DNA from: Methylobacterium sp.
GTDB taxonomy: Bacteria; Pseudomonadota; Alphaproteobacteria; Rhizobiales; Beijerinckiaceae
DNA: 64,000 nt
Assembly (NCBI GenBank): GCA_020253445.1
Contig: JADCBP010000001.1
Location: 248,001 to 312,000 of the forward strand
Direction of reading: 5' to 3'
Position numbers and translations under genes: made by a program. How positions within the stretch are numbered: the stretch's first letter is position 1; every line of letters begins with the position of its first letter. A model generated the notes under the pieces. It had not been told where the DNA came from and searched no databases. It was given only the letters and a program-made list of their open reading frames with translations. Shown here in pieces: positions 37,157-45,845 of the stretch.

Positions 37157-37816
37157 ATGCTGCGCGCCGTCTTCGTGGCGCTCGCCCTTCTGGCGGCTGG
37201 CCTTCCGGCCGCCTCCCAGCCACGCGAAACACGCGGGGCGGCGATGGGCGATTTCGATTTCTACGTGCTCGCGCTCTCCTGGTCGGCGACCTGGTGTGCC
37301 ATCACCGGCGAACGGCGCGGCGCGAAGCAATGTGATCCCGGCCGCAATCCCGGATTCGTCGTGCATGGCCTCTGGCCGCAATATGAGCGGGGCTATCCCG
37401 CCTTCTGCACGCCCGAAGGGCGCAATCCCTCGCGCCGGGCGATGGATATCGCGGAGGATGTGCTGCCCGATAGCGGCCTTGCCCGCCACCAATGGCGCAA
37501 GCATGGGACCTGTTCGGGCCTGCCGCCGGAGGGCTATTTCTCGGCAACTGCCGCTGCCCGCCGGAAGGTGCGCATTCCCGCGGCACTCGAAGCCCCACGC
37601 GAGACGAGCCGTTTCGCGCCGCTGGAGATCGAGCGCGCCTTTGCCGAGGCCAATCCCGGTCTGCGTCCTGAAATGATGGCCGTGACCTGTGAGCGCGGCA
37701 TGCTCGAGGAGGTCCGAATCTGCCTTACGAGGGATTTGCGCGCATTCCGCCCCTGCCCGGAGGTGGATCGCGATTCCTGCCGGACGCGCGAAATCAGCGT
37801 ACCGCCATCACGGTGA
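37157..37816 (+). CDS. Ribonuclease T2 family protein
   Basis: RNase T2 enzymes cut RNA in the periplasm or outside the cell. The 219-residue precursor has a signal peptide (about 1-20). The catalytic segments are FVVHGLWPQY (His70) and HQWRKHGTCSG (His111, Lys115 and His116). The acidic residue usual after the first His of the second segment is Gln112 here. Several cysteines (47, 59, 84, 119 and C-terminal ones) suit disulfide bonds. The frame opens at 37118, but the ATG at 37157 begins the signal peptide, 4 bases after the previous gene. Confidence 0.92.
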   Translation: MLRAVFVALALLAAGLPAASQPRETRGAAMGDFDFYVLALSWSATWCAITGERRGAKQCDPGRNPGFVVHGLWPQYERGYPAFCTPEGRNPSRRAMDIAEDVLPDSGLARHQWRKHGTCSGLPPEGYFSATAAARRKVRIPAALEAPRETSRFAPLEIERAFAEANPGLRPEMMAVTCERGMLEEVRICLTRDLRAFRPCPEVDRDSCRTREISVPPSR

Positions 37817-38156
37817 AGCCCTGACCGGGCGCGCGCGGTGGCTCGGCGAGCTTGCCCACCGGCTCGGCCGGCGGAGGTGGCGGCGCGACAGGCTCGACAG
37901 GCTCGACAGGCGCGGGCGCGCGGGGGTGCGTGGCGATGCGCGGCGGCGGTTCCTTCTTCTCGGTGAACTGGCGGAGATATTCCATCAGCTGAGCAACGAA
38001 CCCCTGCGGCTCCTCCTGTATGCGCGCGACCTGTTTTTCCCGGCCATGGTTTCGGTCCCTCCCGGGGCTTCGTTCCAAGGAAAACTCCGGGAGCCCGTAC
38101 CCGTAACTGAATGCGAGAAGACCCAGGACGGGGATGCCGATCCACCTGCTCTTCAT
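37794..38156 (-). CDS. Proline-rich membrane-anchored protein, unknown function
   Basis: The 120-residue protein has an N-terminal hydrophobic segment (about 5-20), a charged central part (RIQEEPQGFVAQLMEYLRQ) and a Pro/Ala/Val-rich C-terminal half. No family is recognised. It overlaps the 3' end of the convergent RNase T2 gene by 23 bases. The ribosome-binding site is weak, so the start is uncertain, but the hydrophobic start and wobble composition look like real coding. Confidence 0.5.
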   Translation of the reverse strand: MKSRWIGIPVLGLLAFSYGYGLPEFSLERSPGRDRNHGREKQVARIQEEPQGFVAQLMEYLRQFTEKKEPPPRIATHPRAPAPVEPVEPVAPPPPPAEPVGKLAEPPRAPGQGFTVMAVR

Positions 38157-38256
38157 GACGAAACCGCTTTTCGGAAGCCGAGACGATTTTGATTTGATTC
38201 GTTATGGCGCTAAACGGTCTGCCGATCCGTGATCGAAATGGCTCGAATTTGAGCGA

Positions 38257-39105
38257 ATGGCCATGAATTACCGCCACGACTTCCATGCCGGGAATTTCGC
38301 GGATGTGCTGAAGCATGTGATCCTCATGCGCATCCTGACGCATCTGCGGCTGAAGCCCGCCCCGTTCCGGGTGATCGACACCCATGCGGGGAGCGGAATC
38401 TACGATCTTTCCGGCGAGGAAGCCCAGCGCACGGGCGAGTGGCGCGGCGGGGTTGGGCGCATGGCAGAGCCCTTCAGCCCGGCATCCGAGGCCGTGCTGG
38501 CCGCCTGGCGCGAGGCGCTCGCCGCGATCTGCCCGGATGGCCGGCATTACCCCGGCTCGCCCCTTTTCATCCGCCACGGCCTGCGGGAGCAGGATCGCAC
38601 GGCCTTCAACGAATCCCACCCGGCGGCCGAGGCCGCCTTGCGCAAGGCCTTGCCGAGGCGCGACGATCGCCTCGCGATCACGGCGCTTGACGCCTACACC
38701 ATCTGGAACGCGCAGGTGCCGCCCAATGAACGGCGCGGGCTGGTGCTGGTCGACCCGCCCTTCGAGAGCCGCGACGAATTCGAGCGGCTCGCCAGGGGCG
38801 TGAAACTGATGGCGCGGAAATGGACCGGCGGCAGCCTTGCCGTGTGGTATCCGATCAAGGATCGCGCCGCGGTCGATGGCTTCGAGAAAGCGGCGGTCGA
38901 GAGCGGATTTCCCGATGTGCTCGTTGCGGAACTGCACACTGATCGTTTCGATGCCGCAGGGCCGCTCGCGGCCTGCGGGATGCTCGTCGCGAACCCGCCC
39001 TACACGCTTGAGGGCGACCTCGCGACCCTGCTGCCGGAATTGGCCGGGCGCCTCGCCACGGGGCGCACCGCCCGCTACCGGCTGGATTGGCTCGCAAAGA
39101 ATTAA
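38257..39105 (+). CDS. rlmJ: 23S rRNA (adenine2030-N6)-methyltransferase RlmJ
   Basis: RlmJ methylates A2030 of 23S rRNA. The 282-residue protein has the family's N-terminal MNYRHDFHAGNFADVLKH, the SAM-binding DTHAGSGIYDLSG near 42, and the catalytic LVDPPFES near 166. It may start at the ATG at 38257 or at the one two codons later. It is followed by a GST gene. Confidence 0.96.
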   Translation: MAMNYRHDFHAGNFADVLKHVILMRILTHLRLKPAPFRVIDTHAGSGIYDLSGEEAQRTGEWRGGVGRMAEPFSPASEAVLAAWREALAAICPDGRHYPGSPLFIRHGLREQDRTAFNESHPAAEAALRKALPRRDDRLAITALDAYTIWNAQVPPNERRGLVLVDPPFESRDEFERLARGVKLMARKWTGGSLAVWYPIKDRAAVDGFEKAAVESGFPDVLVAELHTDRFDAAGPLAACGMLVANPPYTLEGDLATLLPELAGRLATGRTARYRLDWLAKN

Positions 39106-39171
39106 ATGATGCTTGCCAGCAGGCCGCGCGCGCGCGAAATCTGCGGGACCAGTCTCAAAGGACATGCTCCC

Positions 39172-39780
39172 ATGCTCACCCTGCGCTCTTCGACCACTTC
39201 GCCCTTTGGCCGCAAGGTGAAGGTCGCCGCGCTCGTCACCGGCCATTCCGACAAGTTCAAGATCGTCACTGCCGATACCATGGCGGCGGATGATCCGCTG
39301 CGGCGCGACAACCCGCTGGGGAAGATCCCCTGCCTGATCCTGCCGGATGGCTCGGCACTCTATGATTCGCGCGTCATCATCGAATGGCTCGACCACGATG
39401 CCGGCGGCGGAAAGGTTCTTCCCGCAGATTGGCCGAAGCGCGTCGCCGCCCTGAAGCTGCAGGCGCTGGCCGATGGGATCATGGATGCCGCGATCCTCAT
39501 GCTCTATGAAGGACGCTTCCGCGTGGCGGAGAAACACGAAGCGCGCTGGATCGACCACCAGCGCGGCAAGGTGGAACGCGGCCTCGCCGCCCTCGAAGCC
39601 GATCCGCCGGTCGCCTCGGCGATGCCGGATATCGGCACGATCACGGTGGCCTGCATGCTCGACTGGATGGATTTCCGCTTCTCCACGCTCGCGGGCGGAC
39701 AATATCCGAAGCTCGCGGCCTTCCTCGCGGCGATGAACAAGACGATGCCGGGCTTCTCCAAGACCAAGCCGCACGTCTGA
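39172..39780 (+). CDS. Glutathione S-transferase family protein
   Basis: The 202-residue protein has the thioredoxin-like N-terminal domain (about 1-78). A Ser in STTSPFGRKVKVAA is the likely glutathione-activating residue, the cis-Pro is in GKIPCLIL, and the acidic Asp-Ser pair is in LYDSRVIIEWLD. An all-helical C-terminal domain follows (about 88-200). The frame opens at 39106 directly after rlmJ, but the ATG at 39172 has AAAGGA ahead and starts the family domain. The substrate is unknown. Confidence 0.92.
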   Translation: MLTLRSSTTSPFGRKVKVAALVTGHSDKFKIVTADTMAADDPLRRDNPLGKIPCLILPDGSALYDSRVIIEWLDHDAGGGKVLPADWPKRVAALKLQALADGIMDAAILMLYEGRFRVAEKHEARWIDHQRGKVERGLAALEADPPVASAMPDIGTITVACMLDWMDFRFSTLAGGQYPKLAAFLAAMNKTMPGFSKTKPHV

Positions 39781-39796
39781 GCCCGGACATGAAAAC

Positions 39797-39820
39797 CCCG
39801 GCCTGCGCGAACAGGCCGGG
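39797..39820 (-). terminator. Terminator of the outer-membrane protein gene
   Basis: CCCGGCCTG and CAGGCCGGG form a perfect 9-bp stem with a 6-base loop. On the minus strand the stem is followed by GTTTTC. It lies 35 bases beyond the stop codon of the beta-barrel gene. Confidence 0.65.
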
Positions 39821-39855
39821 CGCATCCACTGGAGGAGAAATCCCGCTGACCGCGA

Positions 39856-40488
39856 TCAGAACCTGTAGCTCATGCCGAAACGCAGCAGGTTGTTCTGCAC
39901 GCTGGTGCGGCGCGCGGCCGGAACCGAGTAGGTCTGGCTCCCGAAACCGTAATGCAGGAACTCCACGCGGGCCGAGACGCGATCGGTCAGCATCGCCTCG
40001 ACACCAGCGCCGATGACATAGCCGAAATGGGCCTGATCATCCTTGCCGGTCGCGGTCTTCATCGTGCCGGTGGTATAGGCGAGACCACCGGTGACGAAGG
40101 GCAGGAAGCGGTCGAAGGCATAGCCCGCGCGCAGGCGGCCCGAACCCAGCCATTTCTGACGGAACGCTTCGGAAAAGCCGCGATGATCGATGCCGGTATA
40201 GCCGAAATCACCTTCCGCACCGAACACGCCGGGACCCGACTGAAAATTGTAGCCCAGATGCCCGCCCAGGCCGAAGCCACCAAGGTTCGCGCCATTCGCC
40301 TTGCCCCAGCCGTAATGCGTATTGACGCCGAGATAGAGGCCCTGCCAATTCGCAGCCAGGCGCGGATCCGAATAAACGGTAGAAGAATTGCGGCTATTGG
40401 GAAAATCAGCCGCAATAGACTTCGCAGGATGCAACACGCCGACCGACAGCGCGATGCAGATCAAAGTCGAACGCAGATGTTTACGCAT
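39856..40488 (-). CDS. Outer-membrane beta-barrel porin-like protein
   Basis: The 210-residue precursor has a signal peptide (about 1-27, ending SIAA). The mature part is an eight-stranded barrel of the Omp25/OmpA-like type: WQGLYLGVNTHYGWG near 48, GGHLGYNFQSGPGVFGAEGD near 75, alternating hydrophobic strands, and the C-terminal Phe (LLRFGMSYRF) recognised by the Bam machinery. GAGGAGGA is ahead of the start. A GGAGC-TGGC-GCTCC hairpin lies in its leader at 40518-40531. Confidence 0.92.
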   Translation of the reverse strand: MRKHLRSTLICIALSVGVLHPAKSIAADFPNSRNSSTVYSDPRLAANWQGLYLGVNTHYGWGKANGANLGGFGLGGHLGYNFQSGPGVFGAEGDFGYTGIDHRGFSEAFRQKWLGSGRLRAGYAFDRFLPFVTGGLAYTTGTMKTATGKDDQAHFGYVIGAGVEAMLTDRVSARVEFLHYGFGSQTYSVPAARRTSVQNNLLRFGMSYRF

Positions 40489-40731
40489 CGCATTCCTCCT
40501 CGTTTGAAATGAATACAGGAGCTGGCGCTCCTTTCATGATTTTTCAGGATTAACACGGCTGTTCACCATGCTGAACAAAAGCCTGAAGAGAAGGCCAACA
40601 ATTGATTAATCGTGGTGGCGAGCCGTTAAGCCTAACCGCGCGTTACCCATTGAGCCGCCTGCCCTTCGCCGCTTGCCAGCCCGGCAAACGCGTGCGAAGC
40701 GAGGAAAACGCGCTCGAAACCGGACGGAACC

Positions 40732-41508
40732 GTGACCGCCCCGCCCCTCTCGATTTTCATCATCGCGAAGAACGAGGCGGATCGCCTGCCACGCGTGATC
40801 GAGGCGGTGCGGCACCTCTCCGACGACATTCTCGTGGTCGATTCAGGCTCGATCGATGGCACACAGGATGCGGCGCGTGCGCTCGGCGCCCGCGTGATCG
40901 AGCGGGAATGGCCAGGCTATGGCCCGCAAAAGCGTTTTGCCGAAAGCCAATGCCGGCATGACTGGGTGCTGAACCTTGATGCAGATGAGGTTGTTCCGGC
41001 CGATCTCGCGGCGGAAATCGCAGGGCTTTTCGCATCTGGCGAACCGGCGGCGCAGGCCTATGAAATCCGCATCGCCGAGATTTTTCCCGGCGAGGCAGCG
41101 CCACACCCGCTCGCCTATGCGCTGGCCCCCGTGCGGCTCTACCGGCGGGATCGCGGCACCTATTCGATCTCGCCCGTGCATGATCGGGTGGATCTTGAGC
41201 CCGGCACCCGCGTGGCGCGGCTCAAGGGCACGGTGCATCATTTCTCGGTGCGGTCGATCGGCGACCAGATCGCGAAGCTCAATGCCTATTCCGACCAGCA
41301 GGTCGCGGATCTCGCGGCGCGCGGGAAATCGACCTCCACCGCGCGCGTTTTCCTCGAATTCCCGATCGCGTTCCTCAAGGCCTATATCGGTCGCCGGCAC
41401 GCGGTGCGCGGCACCTATGGCTTCATCACGGCGATGAATTTCGCCTTCTATCGCTGGCTTCGCGTGGCCAAGGATTTCGAGCGTCGCAACCGGGAGCCAA
41501 AGAGTTGA
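40732..41508 (+). CDS. Family 2 glycosyltransferase, WaaE/KdtX-like
   Basis: The 258-residue protein is a GT-A family 2 glycosyltransferase of the kind that adds a sugar to the LPS core. IIAKNEADRLPRVIEAV is near 10, the DILVVDSGSIDGTQDAA block near 32, and the metal-binding LNLDADE near 80. The C-terminal half (HHFSVRSIGDQIAKLNAYSD) matches the WaaE/KdtX group. The start is a GTG with only a weak ribosome-binding site. Its stop lies 11 bases before the SDR gene. Confidence 0.9.
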   Translation: MTAPPLSIFIIAKNEADRLPRVIEAVRHLSDDILVVDSGSIDGTQDAARALGARVIEREWPGYGPQKRFAESQCRHDWVLNLDADEVVPADLAAEIAGLFASGEPAAQAYEIRIAEIFPGEAAPHPLAYALAPVRLYRRDRGTYSISPVHDRVDLEPGTRVARLKGTVHHFSVRSIGDQIAKLNAYSDQQVADLAARGKSTSTARVFLEFPIAFLKAYIGRRHAVRGTYGFITAMNFAFYRWLRVAKDFERRNREPKS

Positions 41509-41519
41509 GGCAAGGCGGG

Positions 41520-42266
41520 ATGAGGAAGGTCGCGCTCATTACGGGCGGTTCAAAGCGCATCGGCGCGGCCATTGCGGATCGCCTTGCGGAGGCGGGCCAT
41601 GCCATCGTGGTGCATGGCCGCGAGGCCATCGGCACCGAAGCAAAGGCGGCGGAACTGCGCGGCAAGGGCGCCAAGGCCGCGAGCCTCGTCGGGGATCTCG
41701 CCGATCTCGCCAGCCTGCCCTCGCTGATGGAAGCTGCCACCCTGCCCTTCGGGCCGGTGACGCTGCTCGTGAACAATGCCTCGCTCTTCGAGAAGGACAG
41801 CCTCGCAAGCCTCTCGCCGGAGAGCTTCGCGGCGAACCTCGCGGTGAATCTGCAGGCTCCCGTGCTGCTGGCACAGGCCTTCGCGAAGGCCCTGCCGGAG
41901 GGTTGGCCGGGCGCGATCGTGAACCTGATCGATCAGCGCGTCTTCCGGCCCAACCCGCAGTTCTTCTCCTACACTCTGGCGAAATCCGCGCTTTTCACTG
42001 CCACGCGCACGCTGGCGCAGGCATTGGCCCCGCGCGGCATTCGCGTGAATGGCGTGGGGCCGGGGCCGACCCTGCCGAACATTCATGACGGCACGGAGGG
42101 TTTTGCGGCCGAGGCGGCGGGCACCTTGCTGGGGCGCGCCGTGAGCCCCGCGGAAATCGCGGAAGCCGTGCTCTTTCTCGCGCAAGCACAGGCCGTGACG
42201 GGCCAGATGATCGCGGTCGATTCCGGCCAGCATCTGGGCTGGCAGACGCCGGATGTGGTGGATTAG
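41520..42266 (+). CDS. Short-chain dehydrogenase, pteridine-reductase-like
   Basis: The 248-residue protein is an NAD(P)H-dependent SDR. Its nucleotide motif TGGSKRIG follows the TGX3RXG pattern of pteridine reductases (PTR1/FolM) instead of the usual TGXXXGXG. NNAS is near 85 and the catalytic Tyr/Lys are in FFSYTLAKSAL near 150. The PGPTLP loop also fits that group, so reduction of dihydrobiopterin- or dihydromonapterin-like compounds is a reasonable guess. The frame opens at 41505, but the ATG at 41520 begins the fold. Its stop codon is provided by the repeat that follows. Confidence 0.88.
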   Translation: MRKVALITGGSKRIGAAIADRLAEAGHAIVVHGREAIGTEAKAAELRGKGAKAASLVGDLADLASLPSLMEAATLPFGPVTLLVNNASLFEKDSLASLSPESFAANLAVNLQAPVLLAQAFAKALPEGWPGAIVNLIDQRVFRPNPQFFSYTLAKSALFTATRTLAQALAPRGIRVNGVGPGPTLPNIHDGTEGFAAEAAGTLLGRAVSPAEIAEAVLFLAQAQAVTGQMIAVDSGQHLGWQTPDVVD

Positions 42267-42370
42267 AGCATCCGCCCGCCAAGTGGATACCGGCTGGTCG
42301 AAGAAAATGCGTGAAACAACAAGAAATGAGAACGGACGATCTCATTCAATCAGATCGGATTCCGCTCTAG
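42264..42370. repeat. Rhizobial-type dispersed intergenic repeat
   Basis: The element begins TAGAGCATCCGCCCGCCAAG, continues as TGGATACCGG, then AAAATGCGTGAAACAACAAG, and ends ATTCCGCTCTAG. This layout (an AGAGCAT start, the AAGTGGATACCGG motif, an ATGCGT-AACAA middle, and a GATTC-CGCTCTA end) matches, from memory, a repeat common between genes in Hyphomicrobiales. The ends are inverted (TAGAGC and GCTCTA). They provide the TAG stop of the SDR gene and, on the other strand, the TAG stop of pgeF. Confidence 0.7.
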
Positions 42371-43131
42371 AGCCGGATCGCCGCGAGCAGGCGCCCGTAA
42401 TCCGCTTCGCCGCGATGCGTCATGCGGCGGTAGGAATAGAAGCGCGCCTCGTCGGCATAGGTGCAGAGGCCGCAATCGTCGATCTCGGCCACGCCGGCCT
42501 TCTCGAGCCGTCGCGCGATATAGCCCGGCAGGTCGAAATGCGGATGCGTCTTGCGCGTTCCCGCCCGGAAGAAATCCGCATTGGCGGGATCATGCTTCAG
42601 GAAGGTCTCGCGGAATTCCGGGCCAACCTCGTAATTCTCCTGGCTCAGCATCGGCCCCATCGCGACCGAGATGCGCGCGCGCCGCGCGCCAAGACGCTCC
42701 ATGGCTTCAAGGGTGCTTTCGAGCACGCCGCCCATCGCGCCCTTCCAGCCGGAATGGCAGGCACCGATGATTTTCGCTTGCGGGTCCGCAAACAGGATCG
42801 GCCCGCAATCGGCCGAGCCGACCGCCAAAGCGAGGCCTGACATCGCCGTTACAAGGCCATCCGCCCGGGGCCGCTCGCCGGGCCAGGGGCTGGCGACATG
42901 AATCACATCGGGCGAATGCACCTGGTAGAGCGAGAGGAAATGGGTCGGCTCCACGCCGAGCCATTCGGCCATGCGCCGGCGGTTCTCGGCCACCAGAGCC
43001 GGATCGTCGTTCGAGCCGATGCCCCCATTGAGCCCGGCATAAAGCCCCTGCGAGACACCGCCCTCGCGCGTGAAGAAGGCGTGGCGGATGCCCGCCTTTT
43101 CGAGAACGGGGGAGAGAATAGGCTTCGGCAT
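42367..43131 (-). CDS. pgeF: Peptidoglycan editing factor PgeF (laccase-domain protein)
   Basis: PgeF hydrolyses wrongly built UDP-MurNAc-Ser so that peptidoglycan keeps L-Ala. The 254-residue protein has the conserved metal/catalytic residues His72 (YQVHSPDV), Cys109 (GSADCGPILF) and His126 (ACHSGWKGA), and TREGGVSQGLYAGLN near 21. The frame is open to 43233, but the ATG at 43131 lies one base after the stop of midA and gives the family start. It is the last gene of the lgt-midA-pgeF operon. Confidence 0.93.
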   Translation of the reverse strand: MPKPILSPVLEKAGIRHAFFTREGGVSQGLYAGLNGGIGSNDDPALVAENRRRMAEWLGVEPTHFLSLYQVHSPDVIHVASPWPGERPRADGLVTAMSGLALAVGSADCGPILFADPQAKIIGACHSGWKGAMGGVLESTLEAMERLGARRARISVAMGPMLSQENYEVGPEFRETFLKHDPANADFFRAGTRKTHPHFDLPGYIARRLEKAGVAEIDDCGLCTYADEARFYSYRRMTHRGEADYGRLLAAIRL

Positions 43132-43132
43132 G

Positions 43133-44236
43133 TCAGGACAATCGGGGGTCGGGCTGCTCGAAACCGGGCGGCGGTGCCATGCCCGGCGCGGTAATGGCGA
43201 TCGCCTTGAACAGAAGGCCCATCGCGGCATCATCCGTGCCGGCGAGGCGGGCGACGGCGCGGTCGATCTCGGCGGGGTTCTCGGCCTTGCGCTTCAGGAT
43301 TTCCGCACGATGGTGGATGCCAAGCCGCTCCAGCAGGCTCGCCTGTGTCAGCAGCGGATGCGCCAGCGCCCCGCCGCGCTGGGCGGCGATCGCGAGCATC
43401 GCGAAATCGACATGCGCGGTGATATCCACCTCGCCCGGATCGGTGAGGACCGGCACGAAGCGATGCGCCTTCACGGCCTGCAAAGTATCCCCGAAACCAC
43501 TTTTCGCGTGCCCGTAATCGATGGCGATCATCGCCCCGCCTTGCCGCGCGATGCGCTCGCCGAGGCGGCGCATGATATCAAGCGAGAGTGGCGAGGTTTC
43601 GAAGATCGCACCCTCCGGCGCGGCGAAGGGGATGTTCGCGGCAGGCTCCTGGGCGAGGCCGACGGCGAGGCCGCCGGCCGGATCGAGCCCCACGAGGCGC
43701 TCATGCCAGTGATTGCCCGCCCGCTGGAACTGCCGAACCGGCAGCGCATCGAAGAACTCGTTCGCAAGAATGAGAAGCGGGCGGTCTTCCGGCAGGGAAT
43801 CGATGTTTGCGTGCCAGTTGGCATCACGTCCATCCTGCGCGAGGCGCGCGGCCTGCGCACGCATCAGCACGGGGCTTGTCTCCACGAAATGCGGTTCGAG
43901 CGTTTCCGCGAAGGCGGGGATGGCGCGCGCGGCGCGCAGGGCATCGCTCATCAACGTGCCGCGACCGGGGCCAAGCTCGGCCACAACGACACCTTCCGGC
44001 GCACCCATGTTCTGCCAGGTGATGGCCAAGGCGAGACCGAGCAGTTCGCCGAAGATCTGGCTGATCTCCGGCGCGGTGATGAAATCGCCACCCGCGCCGA
44101 ACGGGTCGCGCGTCATGTAATAGCCGTGGCGCGGATGCCCCAGCGCCAGAGCCATGAACCGATCGAGCGAAAGCGGGCCTTCGGCCGCGATGATCGCCGC
44201 CATTTCCTGCGCGAGTGGCGTGGTCAGTGCGTTCAT
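43133..44236 (-). CDS. NDUFAF7/MidA family SAM-dependent methyltransferase
   Basis: This family includes the mitochondrial complex I assembly factor NDUFAF7, which methylates an arginine of the 49-kDa subunit; the bacterial target is not settled. The 367-residue protein has GHPRHGYYMTRDPFGAGGDF near 33, APEISQIFGELLGL near 55, the SAM motif VVVAELGPGRGTLMSD near 84, and LILANEFFDALPVRQF near 152. The ATG at 44236 overlaps the stop of lgt as ATGA, which decides this start over the longer frame to 44326. Confidence 0.93.
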   Translation of the reverse strand: MNALTTPLAQEMAAIIAAEGPLSLDRFMALALGHPRHGYYMTRDPFGAGGDFITAPEISQIFGELLGLALAITWQNMGAPEGVVVAELGPGRGTLMSDALRAARAIPAFAETLEPHFVETSPVLMRAQAARLAQDGRDANWHANIDSLPEDRPLLILANEFFDALPVRQFQRAGNHWHERLVGLDPAGGLAVGLAQEPAANIPFAAPEGAIFETSPLSLDIMRRLGERIARQGGAMIAIDYGHAKSGFGDTLQAVKAHRFVPVLTDPGEVDITAHVDFAMLAIAAQRGGALAHPLLTQASLLERLGIHHRAEILKRKAENPAEIDRAVARLAGTDDAAMGLLFKAIAITAPGMAPPPGFEQPDPRLS

Positions 44237-45042
44237 GCCGTCACCGGTTTCTTGCCGGCGCGAGCATAGAGCCAGAAGCCCACAAGCGCCATCGGCACGG
44301 AGAGCACCATGCCCATCGTGACCCAATCACCGGCGAGGAAGCCGAGATGGCGGTCGGGCTCGCGGAAGAATTCGCAAAAGATGCGCGTCGCGGCATAGCC
44401 CATGCCAAAGAGCCCGGCGATGCGGCCGGGATGGGCAAAGCCGTCCTTCCGCACGACGACGGCCAGCACGACGAGCAGAAGAAGCCCTTCGGTCGCGGCT
44501 TCATAGAGCTGGCTCGGGTGGCGCGGCAGCGGTCCGGCAGCCGGGAAGATGAAGGCCCAGGGCACATCGCTCACGCGGCCCCACAATTCGCCATTCACGA
44601 AATTCGCGATGCGACCGAGCATCAGCCCGAGAGGCGCCACGGCAGCGGCAATATCGAGCATGGAGAAGGGGTTGAGACCATTCCGCCTCGCCCAGAGGAA
44701 CACCGCCACGCCTGCGCCGAACAGGCCACCATGAAAGGCCATGCCGCCCTTCCAGACCTGCACGATCTCCAGAGGGTTCTCCAGAAAATAACCGGGATGA
44801 TAGAAGAAGGCGAAGCCCAGGCGACCGCCAATCACCACGCCAAAGGCCGCATAGACCAGAAGGTCATCGAGCTGTTCCGGTGTCGGCGCTTTCAGATGCG
44901 CGGGCCAGAGCCGCGCATTGGCTGCCAACTGTCGCGCATAATACCAGCCACCGAGAAGCCCCAGGATATAGGCCAGCGCATACCATCGCACGACGAGCGG
45001 GCCGATGGAAAACGCGACGGGATCAAACTGGGGAAGGAGCAT
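44233..45042 (-). CDS. lgt: Phosphatidylglycerol--prolipoprotein diacylglyceryl transferase
   Basis: Lgt attaches diacylglycerol to the lipobox Cys of prolipoproteins in the inner membrane. The 269-residue protein has seven hydrophobic segments, the N-terminal FDPVAFSIGPLVVRWYAL, the signature RIANFVNGELWGR near 145, and HPSQLYEA near 183. The start at 45042 has AAGGAG ahead. Its products in this window include the lipoproteins at 35402 and 56995. It heads the lgt-midA-pgeF operon and is divergent from ubiK. Confidence 0.96.
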   Translation of the reverse strand: MLLPQFDPVAFSIGPLVVRWYALAYILGLLGGWYYARQLAANARLWPAHLKAPTPEQLDDLLVYAAFGVVIGGRLGFAFFYHPGYFLENPLEIVQVWKGGMAFHGGLFGAGVAVFLWARRNGLNPFSMLDIAAAVAPLGLMLGRIANFVNGELWGRVSDVPWAFIFPAAGPLPRHPSQLYEAATEGLLLLVVLAVVVRKDGFAHPGRIAGLFGMGYAATRIFCEFFREPDRHLGFLAGDWVTMGMVLSVPMALVGFWLYARAGKKPVTA

Positions 45043-45174
45043 CCGGCTTTTCCGGGTTGGGACGAGCGCGACAGGTAAGCGGCGAAATCTGTCTAACCAA
45101 AGGCGAAGCCCCGTGCTAGGTGAGCCCCATCATTCTTTTCGTTCCTTGTTTTTCGCCTGATCTGGGAGGCCCCC

Positions 45175-45444
45175 ATGCGTGAACCCCCGACCCGTCTGCT
45201 CGATGAACTCTCCCGCGTGATGACCGGCGCGATCGGCGTGGCGCAGGGCATGAGCCGCGAGGCCGAGAGCTTCGTGAGGAGCCAGATCGAGCGCATCCTC
45301 CGCGACAGCGATTTCGTGACGCGCGAGGAATTCGAGGCCGTGCGCGAGATGGCGATCCTCGCCCGCGACGAGAACGAGAAGCTCAACGAGAACCTCTTGG
45401 CCCGCATCGAGGCGCTCGAGGCAAAGCTCTCGTCAAAGGGCTGA
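45175..45444 (+). CDS. ubiK: Ubiquinone biosynthesis accessory factor UbiK (BMFP family)
   Basis: UbiK helps the ubiquinone pathway, probably by gathering lipid intermediates and Ubi proteins. The 89-residue protein is an amphipathic helix (about 5-35) followed by the family's FVTREEFEAVREMAILARDE, a turn, and a C-terminal coiled coil (NEKLNENLLARIEALEAKL) that should form trimers. GGGAGG lies ahead of the start. It is divergent from lgt and is followed by a 401-base gap and ybjN. Confidence 0.9.
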   Translation: MREPPTRLLDELSRVMTGAIGVAQGMSREAESFVRSQIERILRDSDFVTREEFEAVREMAILARDENEKLNENLLARIEALEAKLSSKG

Positions 45445-45845
45445 AACTCTTCGCCGCCTGTGGAAATCGGTCAAGGGCTGTGGATCAACCCCCTCCGGCC
45501 GGTTGTGGGGAGACCGCGAATCCGAGAGCGTCAAATTCGACAGTCATCGTGATGACGCGGGCGCGGAAGGCAGCCTCGAACACGCCTGACGCGGACCGGA
45601 CTCCTGCACAGAAATTCAGGAGGACAGGGCGAATCTGGCCATGCTAGTTTCGTCGCGGGGTGATTCGCGGCCTGATTTCAGAGGGTTCGCAGAGTCTTGG
45701 TACGCGTCGGCGTGCAGATGTTTCGTGCGCGCCATGGAGGCGTAAGGGTTTTTCCGGTGGAAGCGTAAAGGCATACGCCGTCGCGGTCGCTCGCGATGGA
45801 CGGTCTTTCTGCGCTCGTCGGCCTGAACGAAAAAGGGCATAAGGG
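45445..45845. other. Intergenic region between ubiK and ybjN
   Basis: I see no gene in these 401 bases. Two near-DnaA-box 9-mers (TGTGGAAAT and TGTGGATCA) occur at about 45460-45490 but are too few for an origin. An imperfect direct repeat, GGAGGCGTAAGG (45736-45747) and GGAAGCGTAAAGG (45759-45771), lies about 75-110 bases ahead of ybjN and might be part of its control region. Confidence 0.5.

Noticed and set aside
45445-45500. Two TGTGGA-containing 9-mers that resemble DnaA boxes.
   Set aside because: There are only two, each with mismatches, with no AT-rich unwinding region and no origin-linked genes nearby.
45616-45840. Short minus-strand frames in the ubiK-ybjN gap.
   Set aside because: No ribosome-binding site, no hydrophobic or domain pattern, and Arg-rich products typical of random GC-rich sequence.
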